DNA from: Martinezella lusitana
GTDB lineage: Bacteria; Pseudomonadota; Alphaproteobacteria; Rhizobiales; Rhizobiaceae
Length of the DNA stretch: 64,000 nt
NCBI RefSeq assembly: GCF_014207095.1
Contig: NZ_JACHBG010000003.1
Location: forward strand, 310,001 to 374,000
Direction of reading: 5' to 3'
In this document: positions 27,047 to 36,419 of the stretch, one piece after another
Position numbering within the stretch: the stretch's first letter is position 1
How the letters are laid out: each line of letters opens with the position of its first letter
Notes under the pieces: model-generated
The model's database searches: none
Seen by the model: only the letters and a program-made list of their open reading frames with translations
What the model was told of the DNA's origin: nothing
Program-made: the position numbers and the translations under genes

Positions 27047-28804
27047 ATGCGTAGACTTCTTCTTTCCATGCTGGCGGCGACCGTGCTGTCGGGGGCGGCC
27101 AATGCCACGACGATCTATCCGTTGGACCGGGCAACGGTACTGGTCGGCTCGCCCTTTGATTTCAAGGTTGAATTCAGCAAGGTCGTCAAGCCGGAAGACG
27201 TGAAAGTCACGATCAACGGCGAGAGCTACGACGCCGTACTCGGCAAGACGGCCAATTTCGTCGTCGAGGAAAAGGGTGCGGAGGACAAGGTCCTCGGATC
27301 GGCACTGATCCTGCGTGGCATCAAGATCGCCAAGCCTGGCCAGTACAAGGTTGAGGTTACAGCCGGCGACGAGAAGAAGTCGGTCAACTGGGAAGTCTAC
27401 GGCACGTCGGCCGCGCCCAAGGCCAAAAACATCATCTTCCTGCTCGGCGACGGTCTGTCGGTTGCGCATCGCACCGGCGCCCGCATCATGTCCAAGGGCA
27501 TGACCGAAGGCAAGGCCAACGGCCGTCTCGCCATGGACGACGTTCCGCCGGTCGCCTTCATCGGCACCTCCTCGACGTCCGCCATCGCGACCGACAGCGC
27601 CAACACCATGTCGGCCTACATGACCGGTCACAAGTCCGCCGTAAACGCGCTCGGCGTCTATGCCGACCGTACGCCGGCGAGCCTTGACGATCCGAAGGTC
27701 GAAACTATCGGCGAAGCACTGCGCCGCACCGGCAAGAAGTCGCTCGGCATCGTAACCACTGCCGAAGTCGAAGACGCGACGCCGGCAGCGCTCGTCTCCC
27801 ACACCCGCAAGCGCGGCGACAAGGCTGAGATCGTTGGCATGATGTACGACGTCAAGCCGGACGTCCTGCTCGGCGGCGGCTCGGCCTACTTCCTGGCCAA
27901 GAGCGTACCCGGTTCCAAGCGTAAGGACGACAAGGACTACATCGCGCTCTTCAAGGATGCCGGCTACGCCATTGCCACCGACAAGAACGAACTGGCTGCC
28001 GCCGCAGGCTCCAACCAGGACAAGCTGCTCGGTCTTTTCCACACCGGCAACCTCGACGTGACGCTTGACCGCGAGTTCCTCAAGAAGGGCACCGTCGACA
28101 AGTTCCCGAACCAGCCGGGCCTCGTCGACATGACCAAGGTTGCGCTCGACAAGCTCGCCAAGAACCCGGAAGGCTTCCTCCTGATGGTCGAAGGCGCATC
28201 CATCGACAAGATGAGCCATCCGCTCGATTGGGATCGCGCCTTGTTTGACACGATCGAGTTCGACAAGGCCGTAGCTGTTGCGCGCGAATTCCAGGCCAAG
28301 AACCCGGATACGCTCGTCGTCGTCACCGGCGATCATACGCATGGCGTCTCCATCATCGGCACCGTCGACGATAACAAGCCGGGTACGGAAATGCGCGAGA
28401 AGGTCGGCACTTATGCTGCCGCCGGTTTCCCCAACTACGAAGACAAGGATGGCGATGGCTATCCGGATCGCGTCGACGTTTCCCGCCGCCTGTTCCTCGC
28501 CGCCAACAACGGCCCGGATCACTACGAGACCTTCCGTCCGAAGCTCGACGGCCCGTTCGTTCCGGCGATCCAGAACGAGAAGAAGGAATATGTTGCGAAC
28601 GAGGCTTACAAGGACGTGCCCGGTGCCGTCTTCGTTCAGGGCAACCTTCCGAAGGATGAAGATAGCGGCGTTCACGCTGTAGACGATATCGTTCTGCAGG
28701 CTGCCGGCCCCGGTGCCGACGGTTTCCGCGGCTACATGGAACAGAGCGACGTCTATCGCGTGCTGGCCGACACCTTCGCGTTCGGCGCCGAGAAGAAGAT
28801 GTAA
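27047..28804 (+). CDS. Alkaline phosphatase, PhoA-type, exported
   Basis: Periplasmic phosphomonoesterase with two zinc ions and magnesium. The 585-residue protein has a signal peptide (cleavage near SGAANA), an N-terminal beta domain of about 110 residues, then the phosphatase core with IIFLLGDGLS (first metal Asp), the nucleophile Ser184 in ATDSANTMSAY, MVEGASIDKMSH, and VTGDHTHGVS with metal-binding Asp and His. An EF-hand-like acidic loop EDKDGDGYPDRVD sits between the core and the C-terminus. ATG 27047 follows GGGGG; the longer frame from 26948 has no signal peptide at its start. It probably scavenges phosphate from organic phosphates. Confidence 0.92.
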   Translation: MRRLLLSMLAATVLSGAANATTIYPLDRATVLVGSPFDFKVEFSKVVKPEDVKVTINGESYDAVLGKTANFVVEEKGAEDKVLGSALILRGIKIAKPGQYKVEVTAGDEKKSVNWEVYGTSAAPKAKNIIFLLGDGLSVAHRTGARIMSKGMTEGKANGRLAMDDVPPVAFIGTSSTSAIATDSANTMSAYMTGHKSAVNALGVYADRTPASLDDPKVETIGEALRRTGKKSLGIVTTAEVEDATPAALVSHTRKRGDKAEIVGMMYDVKPDVLLGGGSAYFLAKSVPGSKRKDDKDYIALFKDAGYAIATDKNELAAAAGSNQDKLLGLFHTGNLDVTLDREFLKKGTVDKFPNQPGLVDMTKVALDKLAKNPEGFLLMVEGASIDKMSHPLDWDRALFDTIEFDKAVAVAREFQAKNPDTLVVVTGDHTHGVSIIGTVDDNKPGTEMREKVGTYAAAGFPNYEDKDGDGYPDRVDVSRRLFLAANNGPDHYETFRPKLDGPFVPAIQNEKKEYVANEAYKDVPGAVFVQGNLPKDEDSGVHAVDDIVLQAAGPGADGFRGYMEQSDVYRVLADTFAFGAEKKM

Positions 28805-28865
28805 GCCTGCCGATATCGGCGAATTGGGACAGGCGGCGCAAAGGCCGCCTGTCCCTCGACAGTTT

Positions 28866-29342
28866 ATGGGGGGTCTCTTGTCTCAGAAAAAGACCGTAGG
28901 CATCAGCCGCCGGGCGTTGCTGACCGCCGCTGCCGCGCTGCCGATGATGGGACCTGCCATCAGCCTGAAGGCCGCCGAGAAGCTGGGCTTTGGCGAGCTC
29001 TACAAAAGCTTCGGACCGCTTGGTCTCGAATTCTCCGACAAGGTGAAGCAGTTGAAAGGCAAGGATGTCGCGATCAGCGGCTTCATGGCGCCGCCGTTGA
29101 AGGCGGAGGCTGCCTTCTTCGTGCTGACGGAAATTCCGATGTCGCTTTGCCCATTCTGCTCGTCCGATGCCGATTGGCCCGACAATATCATGGTGGTCTA
29201 TCTCTCGGCCAAGCAGACCTTCGTACAATACAACGCGCCGATCGTGGCGCGGGGCGTGTTGGAGTTCGGCTCGTGGACGGATCCGGAGACCGGCTTCATC
29301 AGCCAATTGCGCCTCAGGGAAGCATCTTTCAGGACTGTCTGA
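28866..29342 (+). CDS. Exported DUF3299-like protein with CPFC motif and Tat-type signal
   Basis: A 158-residue protein (ATG 28866; TTG 28878 after GGGGGG is an alternative). The N-terminus ISRRALLTAAAALPMMGP has the SRRxLL Tat signal pattern. The mature domain carries Cys95 and Cys98 in SLCPFCSSDADWPDNIMVVY, a motif seen in small exported partners of Zur-regulated FtsX-type ABC systems in Pseudomonas (PA4063-PA4066 type), from memory of that family. It is 5 bases ahead of the ABC ATPase gene and therefore in its operon. A role in binding or delivering a metal is inferred. Confidence 0.6.
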   Translation: MGGLLSQKKTVGISRRALLTAAAALPMMGPAISLKAAEKLGFGELYKSFGPLGLEFSDKVKQLKGKDVAISGFMAPPLKAEAAFFVLTEIPMSLCPFCSSDADWPDNIMVVYLSAKQTFVQYNAPIVARGVLEFGSWTDPETGFISQLRLREASFRTV

Positions 29343-29347
29343 CGCCT

Positions 29348-30034
29348 ATGCTTGCACTCGATATTTCCGCGCTTGAAATGCAGTTTCCAGGCTTGGCCGA
29401 GCCGGTGCTGGCCATCGAAAGGTTTCACCTGCCGGCGGGTGGCCGGCTTGCGATCACCGGCGCTTCGGGCTCCGGCAAGAGTACCTTCGTCAATGCCATA
29501 ACCGGCCTCGAGACCATCACGCGGGGGAATATTCGCTGGAACGACCATGAGATGGCGCGTCTTTCCTCCGGAAAGCGCGATGCGTTCCGCGCCCGCAACA
29601 TCGGCCTCGTAATGCAGGATTTTCATCTGTTCCCAGGCCTTTCCGCTTTCGAGAATGTGGTGCTTCCGATTCGCCTCTCCCACCGTCTGACATCGGCCGA
29701 GCGCGACCGCGCCTCCTATCTGCTGGCTGCGACAGGCATTGTCCGTTCGTCGCAGAGGATTGAAACCATGTCGCGGGGAGAGATGCAGCGCGTTGCCGTT
29801 GCGCGCGCCCTTTTGCAGCGTCCGGGCGTCGTGATTGCGGACGAGCCGACGGCTAGTCTCGATCGCCAGGCGGGGGGCGAGGTTGCGGAGCTTCTGCTGA
29901 AGCTTGCCGCCGAAGAGGGAGCGACACTCATCGTCGTTACGCATGACGACGCGCTTGCAGAGCGTCTGGGACGCCGGATCAAACTGACAAGTGGTCGCAT
30001 CGAGGAAGACAGCCGAGAGGTTGCCGCGCAATGA
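29348..30034 (+). CDS. ABC transporter ATPase (LolD/MacB type)
   Basis: A 228-residue ATP-binding subunit. Walker A is GASGSGKSTFV, the Q-loop is VMQDFHLFPGLS, the signature motif is the variant SRGEMQRVAVARALL in place of LSGGQ, Walker B is VVIADEPTASLD and the switch His is in VTHDD. This is the MacB/LolD subfamily that powers FtsX-type permeases by mechanotransmission rather than by a membrane channel. It overlaps the permease start by four bases (ATGA), giving a coupled pair. Confidence 0.9.
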   Translation: MLALDISALEMQFPGLAEPVLAIERFHLPAGGRLAITGASGSGKSTFVNAITGLETITRGNIRWNDHEMARLSSGKRDAFRARNIGLVMQDFHLFPGLSAFENVVLPIRLSHRLTSAERDRASYLLAATGIVRSSQRIETMSRGEMQRVAVARALLQRPGVVIADEPTASLDRQAGGEVAELLLKLAAEEGATLIVVTHDDALAERLGRRIKLTSGRIEEDSREVAAQ

Positions 30035-31308
30035 TGACTTTCATTCTCGCCGATCTGCGCCGCTTCTGGAGCGGGGCACTTGCCGTCGTGGTGCTGATCG
30101 CCTTGTCGATTGCGCTGAGCGTTACCGTGACACTCCAGGAACGCGCCGTCCGTCTTGGAAGTGCGCGGGCCGCCGAGAAGTTCGACCTGCTTATCGGAGC
30201 GGCCGGAAGCGAGATCCAGCTGGCGCTCTCTGCCGTGTTTCTGCAGCCTGCGCCGTTGCCGCTGATGGAGGGCGCCGTTCTCGCGCGCCTCGCCGGTGAT
30301 CCGCGTGTCGAACTGGCGGCGCCCGTTGGCTTCGGCGATTCCGCCTATGGCTTCCCGATCGTCGGCACCACGACGAAGCTGATTTCAGCGCTGTCACCGT
30401 CTCTGACGCAGGGCGTGCTTTTCGCGCGTCTCGGCGAGGCGGTCGTCGGTTCGGATGTTAGCTTGCCGGTCGGGGCTGCAATCAAGCCAATGCATGGCAC
30501 GGCCGAAACCGGCGGCGAAACCCATACGGCGATTGCCTACAAGGTTACCGGCCGCATGGGGCCGACGGGCACAGCCTGGGATCGGGCGATCCTCGTGCCG
30601 ATCCGCGCCGTCTGGCAATTGCACGGCATGCATGCGCAGGAGCATCATGACCACGAGCATGACGAGGCTGAGCAGCATGGAGCTGTATCGCAGGAGCAAG
30701 GTCACGGTCACGACCATGCCCACGGCCATGTGGATGCCGATGCGCCGCTTGACGAGCATTTCGATGCGCGGGCGCCCGGTGTGCCGGCCGTTCTCGTCAA
30801 ACCGAAAACGATTGCCGACGCTTACCGGCTTCGGCAGGAATATCGAACGGGAGCCACGCTCGGTGTCTTTCCTGGCGAAGTACTGACAAGGCTCTATGCG
30901 ACATTGGGCGATGCCCGTAGCCTGTTGCTGGCAATCGCGCTTGGTACGCAGGGGATCGTGATCGCCGCCATCGTGCTGGTCACGGTCATGCATGTCGGTG
31001 CACGGCGGCGACAGATCGGCGCATTGCGCGCGCTCGGCGCGCCTGTCCGTTCGATCGTGGGAATCGTTTGGGGCGAACTGTTCATTCTGTTTACGGCAGG
31101 TATCGCATTGGGAATCGCGCTTGGCTACGTCGCAGCACTGGCTATCTCGGCGCGGCTGGCTGCCTCGACTGCTGTCCGCTTGCCGGTCTGCTTCGCGCTT
31201 GACGATGTGTGGCTCATCGGCGGCTTTCTGGCGGTTGCCGCCCTCATCTCCATTGTGCCTGCTTTCAGCGCCTTGCGCGCCAGCCCCGCCGCTGCGTTGC
31301 GCGCATGA
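30031..31308 (+). CDS. FtsX-type ABC permease with His-rich periplasmic loop
   Basis: A 425-residue FtsX/MacB-family membrane protein: one N-terminal helix, a large periplasmic domain (about 40-285) and three C-terminal helices ending LRASPAAALRA, the family signature. Residues about 201-245 form an insert rich in His, Asp and Glu (roughly a dozen His, with HDHEHDEAEQHG and HGHDHAHGH), which is a classical zinc or nickel binding run and unlike ordinary MacB proteins. The neighbours (Tat-exported CPFC protein, ATPase, zinc-dependent alkaline phosphatase) fit a zinc-handling system in the envelope. Direction of transport is not known. Confidence 0.85.
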   Translation: MMTFILADLRRFWSGALAVVVLIALSIALSVTVTLQERAVRLGSARAAEKFDLLIGAAGSEIQLALSAVFLQPAPLPLMEGAVLARLAGDPRVELAAPVGFGDSAYGFPIVGTTTKLISALSPSLTQGVLFARLGEAVVGSDVSLPVGAAIKPMHGTAETGGETHTAIAYKVTGRMGPTGTAWDRAILVPIRAVWQLHGMHAQEHHDHEHDEAEQHGAVSQEQGHGHDHAHGHVDADAPLDEHFDARAPGVPAVLVKPKTIADAYRLRQEYRTGATLGVFPGEVLTRLYATLGDARSLLLAIALGTQGIVIAAIVLVTVMHVGARRRQIGALRALGAPVRSIVGIVWGELFILFTAGIALGIALGYVAALAISARLAASTAVRLPVCFALDDVWLIGGFLAVAALISIVPAFSALRASPAAALRA

Positions 31309-31422
31309 CGACCAAGCGCGTCGCGTGCCGCGGCTTCATGAAGAGTAGCGAAAATAAACTGGATTGCAAAACTCTTCTTTATTGACTAAAGCCATCTCGC
31401 GCATCTGATAGAGGATCCCGTG

Positions 31423-32391
31423 ATGGCGAACAGCGCCCGTAAAATCGCAACAATTTTCGGTCTGCTCGCCGTAATGGCAGCCAGTTCCGCTGTAGCAGAG
31501 GATGAAAAAACCGTTTCGGTGACGGACGATCGCGGTGTCAAGGTCGAGGTGCCTGCACAGCCGAAGCGGATCGCCGCAATCTCCTATTTTGCCGATGATG
31601 TTGCGCTCGCCCTTGGCATCAAGCCGGTCGCCAGCACCTATATGACGGCGGGCCGGCAGCCGGATTTCCTCCTCGGCCTGACTTCGCAGATGGCGCAGAT
31701 CGGCCAGCGTGCCAAACCCAATCTGGAACTGCTGTCGCAGGCCAAACCGGATCTCATCGTCGCGATCCGCCGCTATACGGTCGGCAACGCGCCACAGCTG
31801 GAAAAGATCGCGTCTTATGTTGCCTACAACATGGAGCTCCTGACCGAGAGCGATAAGGAAATCGCCGAATTCTCGAAGATCCTCGGCAAGCCAGAGCGTG
31901 GGTTGCAGCTCAACGCCGATTTCCACAAGCACCTCGATGAGATCTCGGCCAAGGCGCCGAAGAATGTGCATCCACGCTTTGCGATCATGTGGGGCGGCGA
32001 GACGCCCTTCGCCTTCCATACGGAGAACACCGCTGCCTCGATCGTTGCCGCCATCGGCGGCGACAACATTGCCGGGCCAAAGACGCCAAGCGGCCCCTTC
32101 GGCATCGATTTGAGCCTCGAAACCATGCTGGAAAAGGACCCCGAAGTCCTGTTCATCTACGACTCCGGTCCGGATCGCCCGCATGAGAACAACCCGATCT
32201 GGCATGAGCTGACCGCCGTCAAGAACAAGCGGGTTTTCTATGTCGGGGATCAGTGGGTCGAGACCAATGGTCCGATCGCACGCGAAATCGTGCTGCGCGA
32301 GGCCGCGCATTATCTCTATCCGGATGCTTTCCCGGCCGTCGATGTAAGGGCGGAAGCCGCCAAGATCATTCCTGCCGAAATTCAGAAGTAA
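31423..32391 (+). CDS. FecB/FepB-type substrate-binding protein
   Basis: A 322-residue class III periplasmic binding protein with a signal peptide (to SSAVAED). Family features: the N-terminal VTDDRGVKVEVPAQPKRI, the PDLIV segment, a long helix between the two lobes, and WHELTAVKNKRVFYVGDQW. The GTG at 31420 and ATG at 31423 are adjacent; ATG is used, after GAGGATCC. It heads a binding protein, two-permease, ATPase operon for a metal chelate such as a ferric siderophore. No cobalamin riboswitch or recognised iron box is seen in the 114-base leader. Confidence 0.88.
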   Translation: MANSARKIATIFGLLAVMAASSAVAEDEKTVSVTDDRGVKVEVPAQPKRIAAISYFADDVALALGIKPVASTYMTAGRQPDFLLGLTSQMAQIGQRAKPNLELLSQAKPDLIVAIRRYTVGNAPQLEKIASYVAYNMELLTESDKEIAEFSKILGKPERGLQLNADFHKHLDEISAKAPKNVHPRFAIMWGGETPFAFHTENTAASIVAAIGGDNIAGPKTPSGPFGIDLSLETMLEKDPEVLFIYDSGPDRPHENNPIWHELTAVKNKRVFYVGDQWVETNGPIAREIVLREAAHYLYPDAFPAVDVRAEAAKIIPAEIQK

Positions 32392-32392
32392 A

Positions 32393-33418
32393 ATGCTTCG
32401 GGCCGTGGCGGCGATGGATACCCGCAAATCACTGGTGGTGATCGCACTCCTCGCTGCCGCGACCCTGCTCATCGTCTTCATCGGCCTGCTGCCCGGCGCG
32501 AAAGTCCTGACGGGTTCGGATGCCATTCGCGTTCTTCTAAACCCGGATGGCAAGGTCGATTCCATTCTTGTCTGGACACTGCGGCTGCCGCGAAGTCTTG
32601 CCGCAGCCGTTGCCGGCGCCGGGCTTGCGGTCTCGGGCTATCTCCTGCAGACCTTGACCCGAAATCCCCTTGCCGATCCCGGAATTACCGGCGTCACGGC
32701 CGGCGCGATTACCCCGATCGTCTGCTGTTTCGTTTTCCTCCCCTGGCTGTCCTCCGCCCTCTATCCCTTCGTCGGCCTTGCGGGCGGCTTGGCGGCAGCG
32801 GCCGTCACCTTCTGGGTCTCCAAGGGCGGGCAGGGGCGGCCATTGCATTTGGCGCTCGGCGGCGTCAGCCTCTCGCTGTTCCTCGGTGCAATCACGATCT
32901 ACGTGCTGCTTCTGACCGGGCCGCAATCGTCATCGCTTCTGTTTTGGCTCTCCGGCGGTTTTCAGGGACGCTCCTGGTCGCATCTTAGCTATATGCTTCC
33001 CTGGGTTGTCATCGGCGTTGGGGGCGCCTTGGCGCTGCATCGTGTGATCGGCATGTTCGCACTCAGCGATCACGCCGCCGCCAGCATGGGTGTGCAGCTC
33101 ACTCTCTGGAAACCGGTGCTGCTCGTGCTCGGCATCTGTCCCGTCGCCGGCGTTGCACCGGTTGCCGGGCCGGTCGCCTTCGTCGGGCTTTCGGCGCCGC
33201 ATATCGCGCGTATGCTGAAGCCGCGCGGTGCGGCATGGGAAATCGTGCTTTGCGCCGCCATCGGAGCGCTGATCGTGACGGTCGCCGACCTCATCGCCCG
33301 CACGGTCGCCATCCCGAAGGAACTGCCCGTCGGCATCATTACCGCGCTGATCGGCGGCCCTGTTTTCATCTACCTCATCCAGCGCGGCCGCCTGCAAGTC
33401 AGGGGGCATGGTCTATGA
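32393..33418 (+). CDS. FecCD-type ABC permease (first)
   Basis: A 341-residue permease with about ten transmembrane helices. Signature regions: VWTLRLPRSLAAAVAGAGLAVSGYLLQ, TRNPLADPGITGVTAGA and the cytoplasmic-loop motif GPVAFVGLSAPHIARML that contacts the ATPase, followed by ELPVGIITALIGGPVFIYL. An internal ATG at 32414 is an alternative start. The stop overlaps the next permease start (ATGA). Confidence 0.92.
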   Translation: MLRAVAAMDTRKSLVVIALLAAATLLIVFIGLLPGAKVLTGSDAIRVLLNPDGKVDSILVWTLRLPRSLAAAVAGAGLAVSGYLLQTLTRNPLADPGITGVTAGAITPIVCCFVFLPWLSSALYPFVGLAGGLAAAAVTFWVSKGGQGRPLHLALGGVSLSLFLGAITIYVLLLTGPQSSSLLFWLSGGFQGRSWSHLSYMLPWVVIGVGGALALHRVIGMFALSDHAAASMGVQLTLWKPVLLVLGICPVAGVAPVAGPVAFVGLSAPHIARMLKPRGAAWEIVLCAAIGALIVTVADLIARTVAIPKELPVGIITALIGGPVFIYLIQRGRLQVRGHGL

Positions 33419-34449
33419 CTGTTGACGCTCACCTCCCCCATATGCCGCGAAGAGGCATACTGCCGGTCGTCATCATCATCGCGCTTCTGTCCCTGATTGC
33501 CGCGACCTTCCTCGGTGTCGTCGATCTGCCGGCGGCCGATGTGCTTGCTGTCTTGAGCGGCAGGGGCTCGCCCGAGGCACAATCGATCATTCTCGATATC
33601 CGGCTGCCACGCATCGTCACCGGTATCCTTGCCGGCGTTCAGTTCGGCGTCGCCGGTCTGCTCTTGCAGACAATTACGCGAAATCCGCTCGCTGATCCCT
33701 CGTTGATGGGGGTGTCTCAAGGTGCGACGTTGACCGTCACGTTGTTCCTGCTGTTTACGGTCTATATCTTCAATCCTGGCGAGAACACGGTGGCGGAGCT
33801 GCCGATCGCGTGGCTTCCGGTTGCGGGGCTTGCTGGCGGAATGATCGCCGGCGGCATCATCTATCTGCTCGCCTTCCGGCTTGAACTCAGCCCCCTGCGG
33901 ATCACGCTCTGCGGCATTGCCATCGGCGCGGTCCTGCATGCGCTTGCCGTCGGCCTTATCGCCGGCTGGGGATCGGCCCGCATCGAGATCATTCTCGAAT
34001 GGCTTTCGGGCAGTCTTTACGCACGCACTTGGGATCATGCGCTGTTTCTACTGCCATTCACCATTGCAGGCCTGCTTGTTCTGCCGGTGATCTATCGGCC
34101 CGTAGTCATGCTGCAATTCGATGCGCAGGTCGCCCGTTCGTTCGGCCTTGCCTATCGCCGGCAGTTCTCCGCTGTCTTGTTGGTTTCCTGCGCCCTTGCG
34201 GCAAGCGCGGTCGGTGCCGTCGGGCCGATCGTCTTCGTCGGGCTTGTCGTTCCACATCTCGCCCGGTTCCTTGCCGGCCGGCATTTTCCGTTGGTTCTGC
34301 CTTTGACGGTCGTCCTCGGTGCCATCTTCGTCACTCTGGGCGACCTGATCGGCCGTCTCGTTGGGCGGGCGGAGGAAGTGCCGATCGGCGTGGTTACCGC
34401 GATTGTCGGTGTGCCCGTGCTGCTTGTCCTCTTAAGAAAAATTCCCTGA
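33415..34449 (+). CDS. FecCD-type ABC permease (second)
   Basis: A 344-residue partner of the preceding permease, forming a heterodimeric channel. Features: LDIRLPRIVTGILAGVQFGVAG, TRNPLADPSLMGVSQGA, GPIVFVGLVVPHLARFL and VPIGVVTAIVGVPVLLVLL. Start chosen at ATG 33415, which overlaps the upstream stop, instead of the longer frame from 33235 that lies within the previous gene. Confidence 0.92.
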   Translation: MTVDAHLPHMPRRGILPVVIIIALLSLIAATFLGVVDLPAADVLAVLSGRGSPEAQSIILDIRLPRIVTGILAGVQFGVAGLLLQTITRNPLADPSLMGVSQGATLTVTLFLLFTVYIFNPGENTVAELPIAWLPVAGLAGGMIAGGIIYLLAFRLELSPLRITLCGIAIGAVLHALAVGLIAGWGSARIEIILEWLSGSLYARTWDHALFLLPFTIAGLLVLPVIYRPVVMLQFDAQVARSFGLAYRRQFSAVLLVSCALAASAVGAVGPIVFVGLVVPHLARFLAGRHFPLVLPLTVVLGAIFVTLGDLIGRLVGRAEEVPIGVVTAIVGVPVLLVLLRKIP

Positions 34450-34457
34450 GGTCGCCG

Positions 34458-35255
34458 ATGCCGCTGTCTTGTTCGCAACTCTCAGTCTTCTATGGTCGTC
34501 GCAAAGCTCTCGACGGCTTCAGGCTCTCGATGAAAACAGGAGAGATCCGGGCGTTGATCGGCCCGAACGGTTCGGGCAAGAGCACGGCCTTGCAGGCACT
34601 TGCCGGCCTGATTGTCCCGTCAGAGGGACAGGTGGCGATCGAGGAAGTCTTAATCGCATCCATGTCGCGGCGCGCGATCGCCAAGAAGCTTGCCTTCCTG
34701 CCGCAGCAGCCGTCGGCACCCGATGAGATGACGATTGCGCAGCTGGTGCGGCAGGGCCGCTTCGCCCATGTCGGACTGTTCAGCCGCTATGATCGGCGGG
34801 ACGAAGAGGCGATTGATTGGGCGCTGGAAAGCACCGGGCTCTCAAGCCTTGCCGACCGAATTCTGCGGGAACTTTCCGGTGGCGAGCGGCAGCGAGCCTG
34901 GATCTCAGCAGCACTTGCACAGGAAGCTGGCATATTGCTGCTCGACGAGCCGACCTCGTTCCTCGATATCGGCTACCAGGTCGAGGTTCTGGATCTCGTC
35001 CATAGCTTGAGCCGGGAGAGGGGTGTCACCATCATCATGGCGATCCACGACATCAATCAGGCGATTGCCGTCAGCGATCGCATCTCACTGCTGGAAAAAG
35101 GCGAGCTGCGTTTCGATGGCGAGCCGAGAGCACTCGCCGAAAGCGGACTGATCGAAAGGACTTTCCGGGTGAAGGGGCGGTTTGTCCAGGTGAGCCCGGA
35201 CGCGCCGCCGCATTTCGATGTCGAGCTGACGCGGCTCAGCCAGCCAGAGGCTTGA
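34458..35255 (+). CDS. FecE/FepC-type ABC ATPase
   Basis: A 265-residue ATPase: Walker A GPNGSGKSTALQ, Q-loop FLPQQ, signature LSGGERQRAWISAALAQ, Walker B ILLLDEPTSFLD, switch His in AIHDINQ. The ATG 34458 is used although the frame is open for 450 bases upstream, because the family begins here. Last gene of the uptake operon; its 3' end overlaps the convergent methyltransferase gene by 20 bases. Confidence 0.93.
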   Translation: MPLSCSQLSVFYGRRKALDGFRLSMKTGEIRALIGPNGSGKSTALQALAGLIVPSEGQVAIEEVLIASMSRRAIAKKLAFLPQQPSAPDEMTIAQLVRQGRFAHVGLFSRYDRRDEEAIDWALESTGLSSLADRILRELSGGERQRAWISAALAQEAGILLLDEPTSFLDIGYQVEVLDLVHSLSRERGVTIIMAIHDINQAIAVSDRISLLEKGELRFDGEPRALAESGLIERTFRVKGRFVQVSPDAPPHFDVELTRLSQPEA

Positions 35256-35928
35256 TGAGCCGGAAGACAATTTTCGTCTGCGTGTAATAGTCGAGCGCAT
35301 CCGCGAAGTCGGGGGTCCAGCCATCTTCAACGAAGGGTATGAAGCCGTCATACTCAAGCTTGCGGCCGGAGACCGCGAAACCTGCCTTGGCAAAGGCGCG
35401 TCCGTAATCGGAAATCGAGCGATCCTGGACGACGGTGTTCGTGCGCTTGGCGACGAGATCGCGCCACTTCGGCCAAAGCGGATTATCCGTGTGGCAGCCG
35501 GTGACGGCGTAATAGACACCGCCGGGCTTCAACGCCTTCCAGATATCCGCGGCATGCGCATCGATATTCTCGACGAGATAGATGACCTCGTGGCTGATGG
35601 CCAGATCGAACTCTTCCGCCCAGCCCTCGAGCGTTCCACCCACCGCATGCTGGACCGGCAGGTTGCCCTTGAAGGCTTCGGCCTTGGCGATTGATTGCTC
35701 GGCGATATCGATGCCTAGAGCCTTGTGAAAGGGTCTGATGGCATAGAGATGACGCAGAAGGCCTCCCTGATTGCAGCCGAAGTCGACCACGCTCTTGGCG
35801 GAGAGATCGCGCTCGACGATCAGGTCGATCAGATGTCTCCAGATCGGCGCATGACCATCCGACATTCTGTCCTCCGCGTCCGGATCCACATACCAGGTGG
35901 CAATCGTCTTCTGGCCTTCTTGGCTCAT
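35236..35928 (-). CDS. SAM-dependent methyltransferase
   Basis: A 230-residue protein from ATG 35928, preceded by GGAGAGAAAG. Motif I is VVDFGCNQGGLLRHLYAI (Gly and Asn variant), then LGIDIAEQSIAKAEAF, and ISHEVIYLVENID with ALKPGGVYYAVTG as later motifs. It lies tail-to-tail with the FecE-type ATPase, overlapping by 20 bases, so antisense interference is possible. Substrate unknown. Confidence 0.8.
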   Translation of the reverse strand: MSQEGQKTIATWYVDPDAEDRMSDGHAPIWRHLIDLIVERDLSAKSVVDFGCNQGGLLRHLYAIRPFHKALGIDIAEQSIAKAEAFKGNLPVQHAVGGTLEGWAEEFDLAISHEVIYLVENIDAHAADIWKALKPGGVYYAVTGCHTDNPLWPKWRDLVAKRTNTVVQDRSISDYGRAFAKAGFAVSGRKLEYDGFIPFVEDGWTPDFADALDYYTQTKIVFRLIKPLAG

Positions 35929-36088
35929 CAGCTTTCTCTCCAGGCTAAGCAAACGCGCCCTGTCTTTAAAGCGGACTCCGAACCGTGACTAGGTTTTGAA
36001 ACCCAAAAGCCGTGCCGATAGAGGATTTTATCTGAGGCGGTTGCGCTAGGAGTAAAAGCCTGCGGTCAATGCAGACGCTCTCCTTCCA

Positions 36089-36292
36089 ATCGATCCACAG
36101 ATGCGCCTTCGCGGGGTCGATCCTGAACTGGATCGGCTGACCGGCGGACACCGGTGGGCGATCCCTGACGGCAGCCACGATCGATTGATCGCCGGCCTGC
36201 AATTGCAGATGCGTCTCCGAATCCGTCGGTTCTATAATGATGACGTTGGCCCGCACGCCGGCGGCTTCGTCGCCGATCCGCTTGCGCAAGGC
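36089..36292 (-). pseudogene. Relic of a sugar-type ABC ATPase (C-terminal TOBE domain)
   Basis: A minus-strand segment translates to GVRANVIIIEPTDSETHLQL, then SIVAAVRDRPPVSAGQPIQF and DPAKAHLWID, which is the TOBE_2 beta-barrel at the C-terminus of MalK/UgpC-type ATPases. Nothing of the Walker A, signature or Walker B region precedes it in frame, so this is a 68-residue relic. The rest of the 490-base gap (35929-36419) shows no gene. Confidence 0.65.
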
Positions 36293-36419
36293 CTGACGCC
36301 TGGGCGCCGCCGCAAGATTTTGTGCTGACGCCGAAATTCGTCCCCGGCAATTCCTGTCGGCGGATTTAGCTCCTCGCTCTCGTCTCTTGCAGCCGCGGCA
36401 AGCCGGCTGTGAGAGATGG

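Noticed and set aside
27044-28675. 543-residue open frame antisense to alkaline phosphatase
   Set aside because: Shadow frame caused by GC-rich codon bias; the plus-strand phosphatase has all catalytic motifs.
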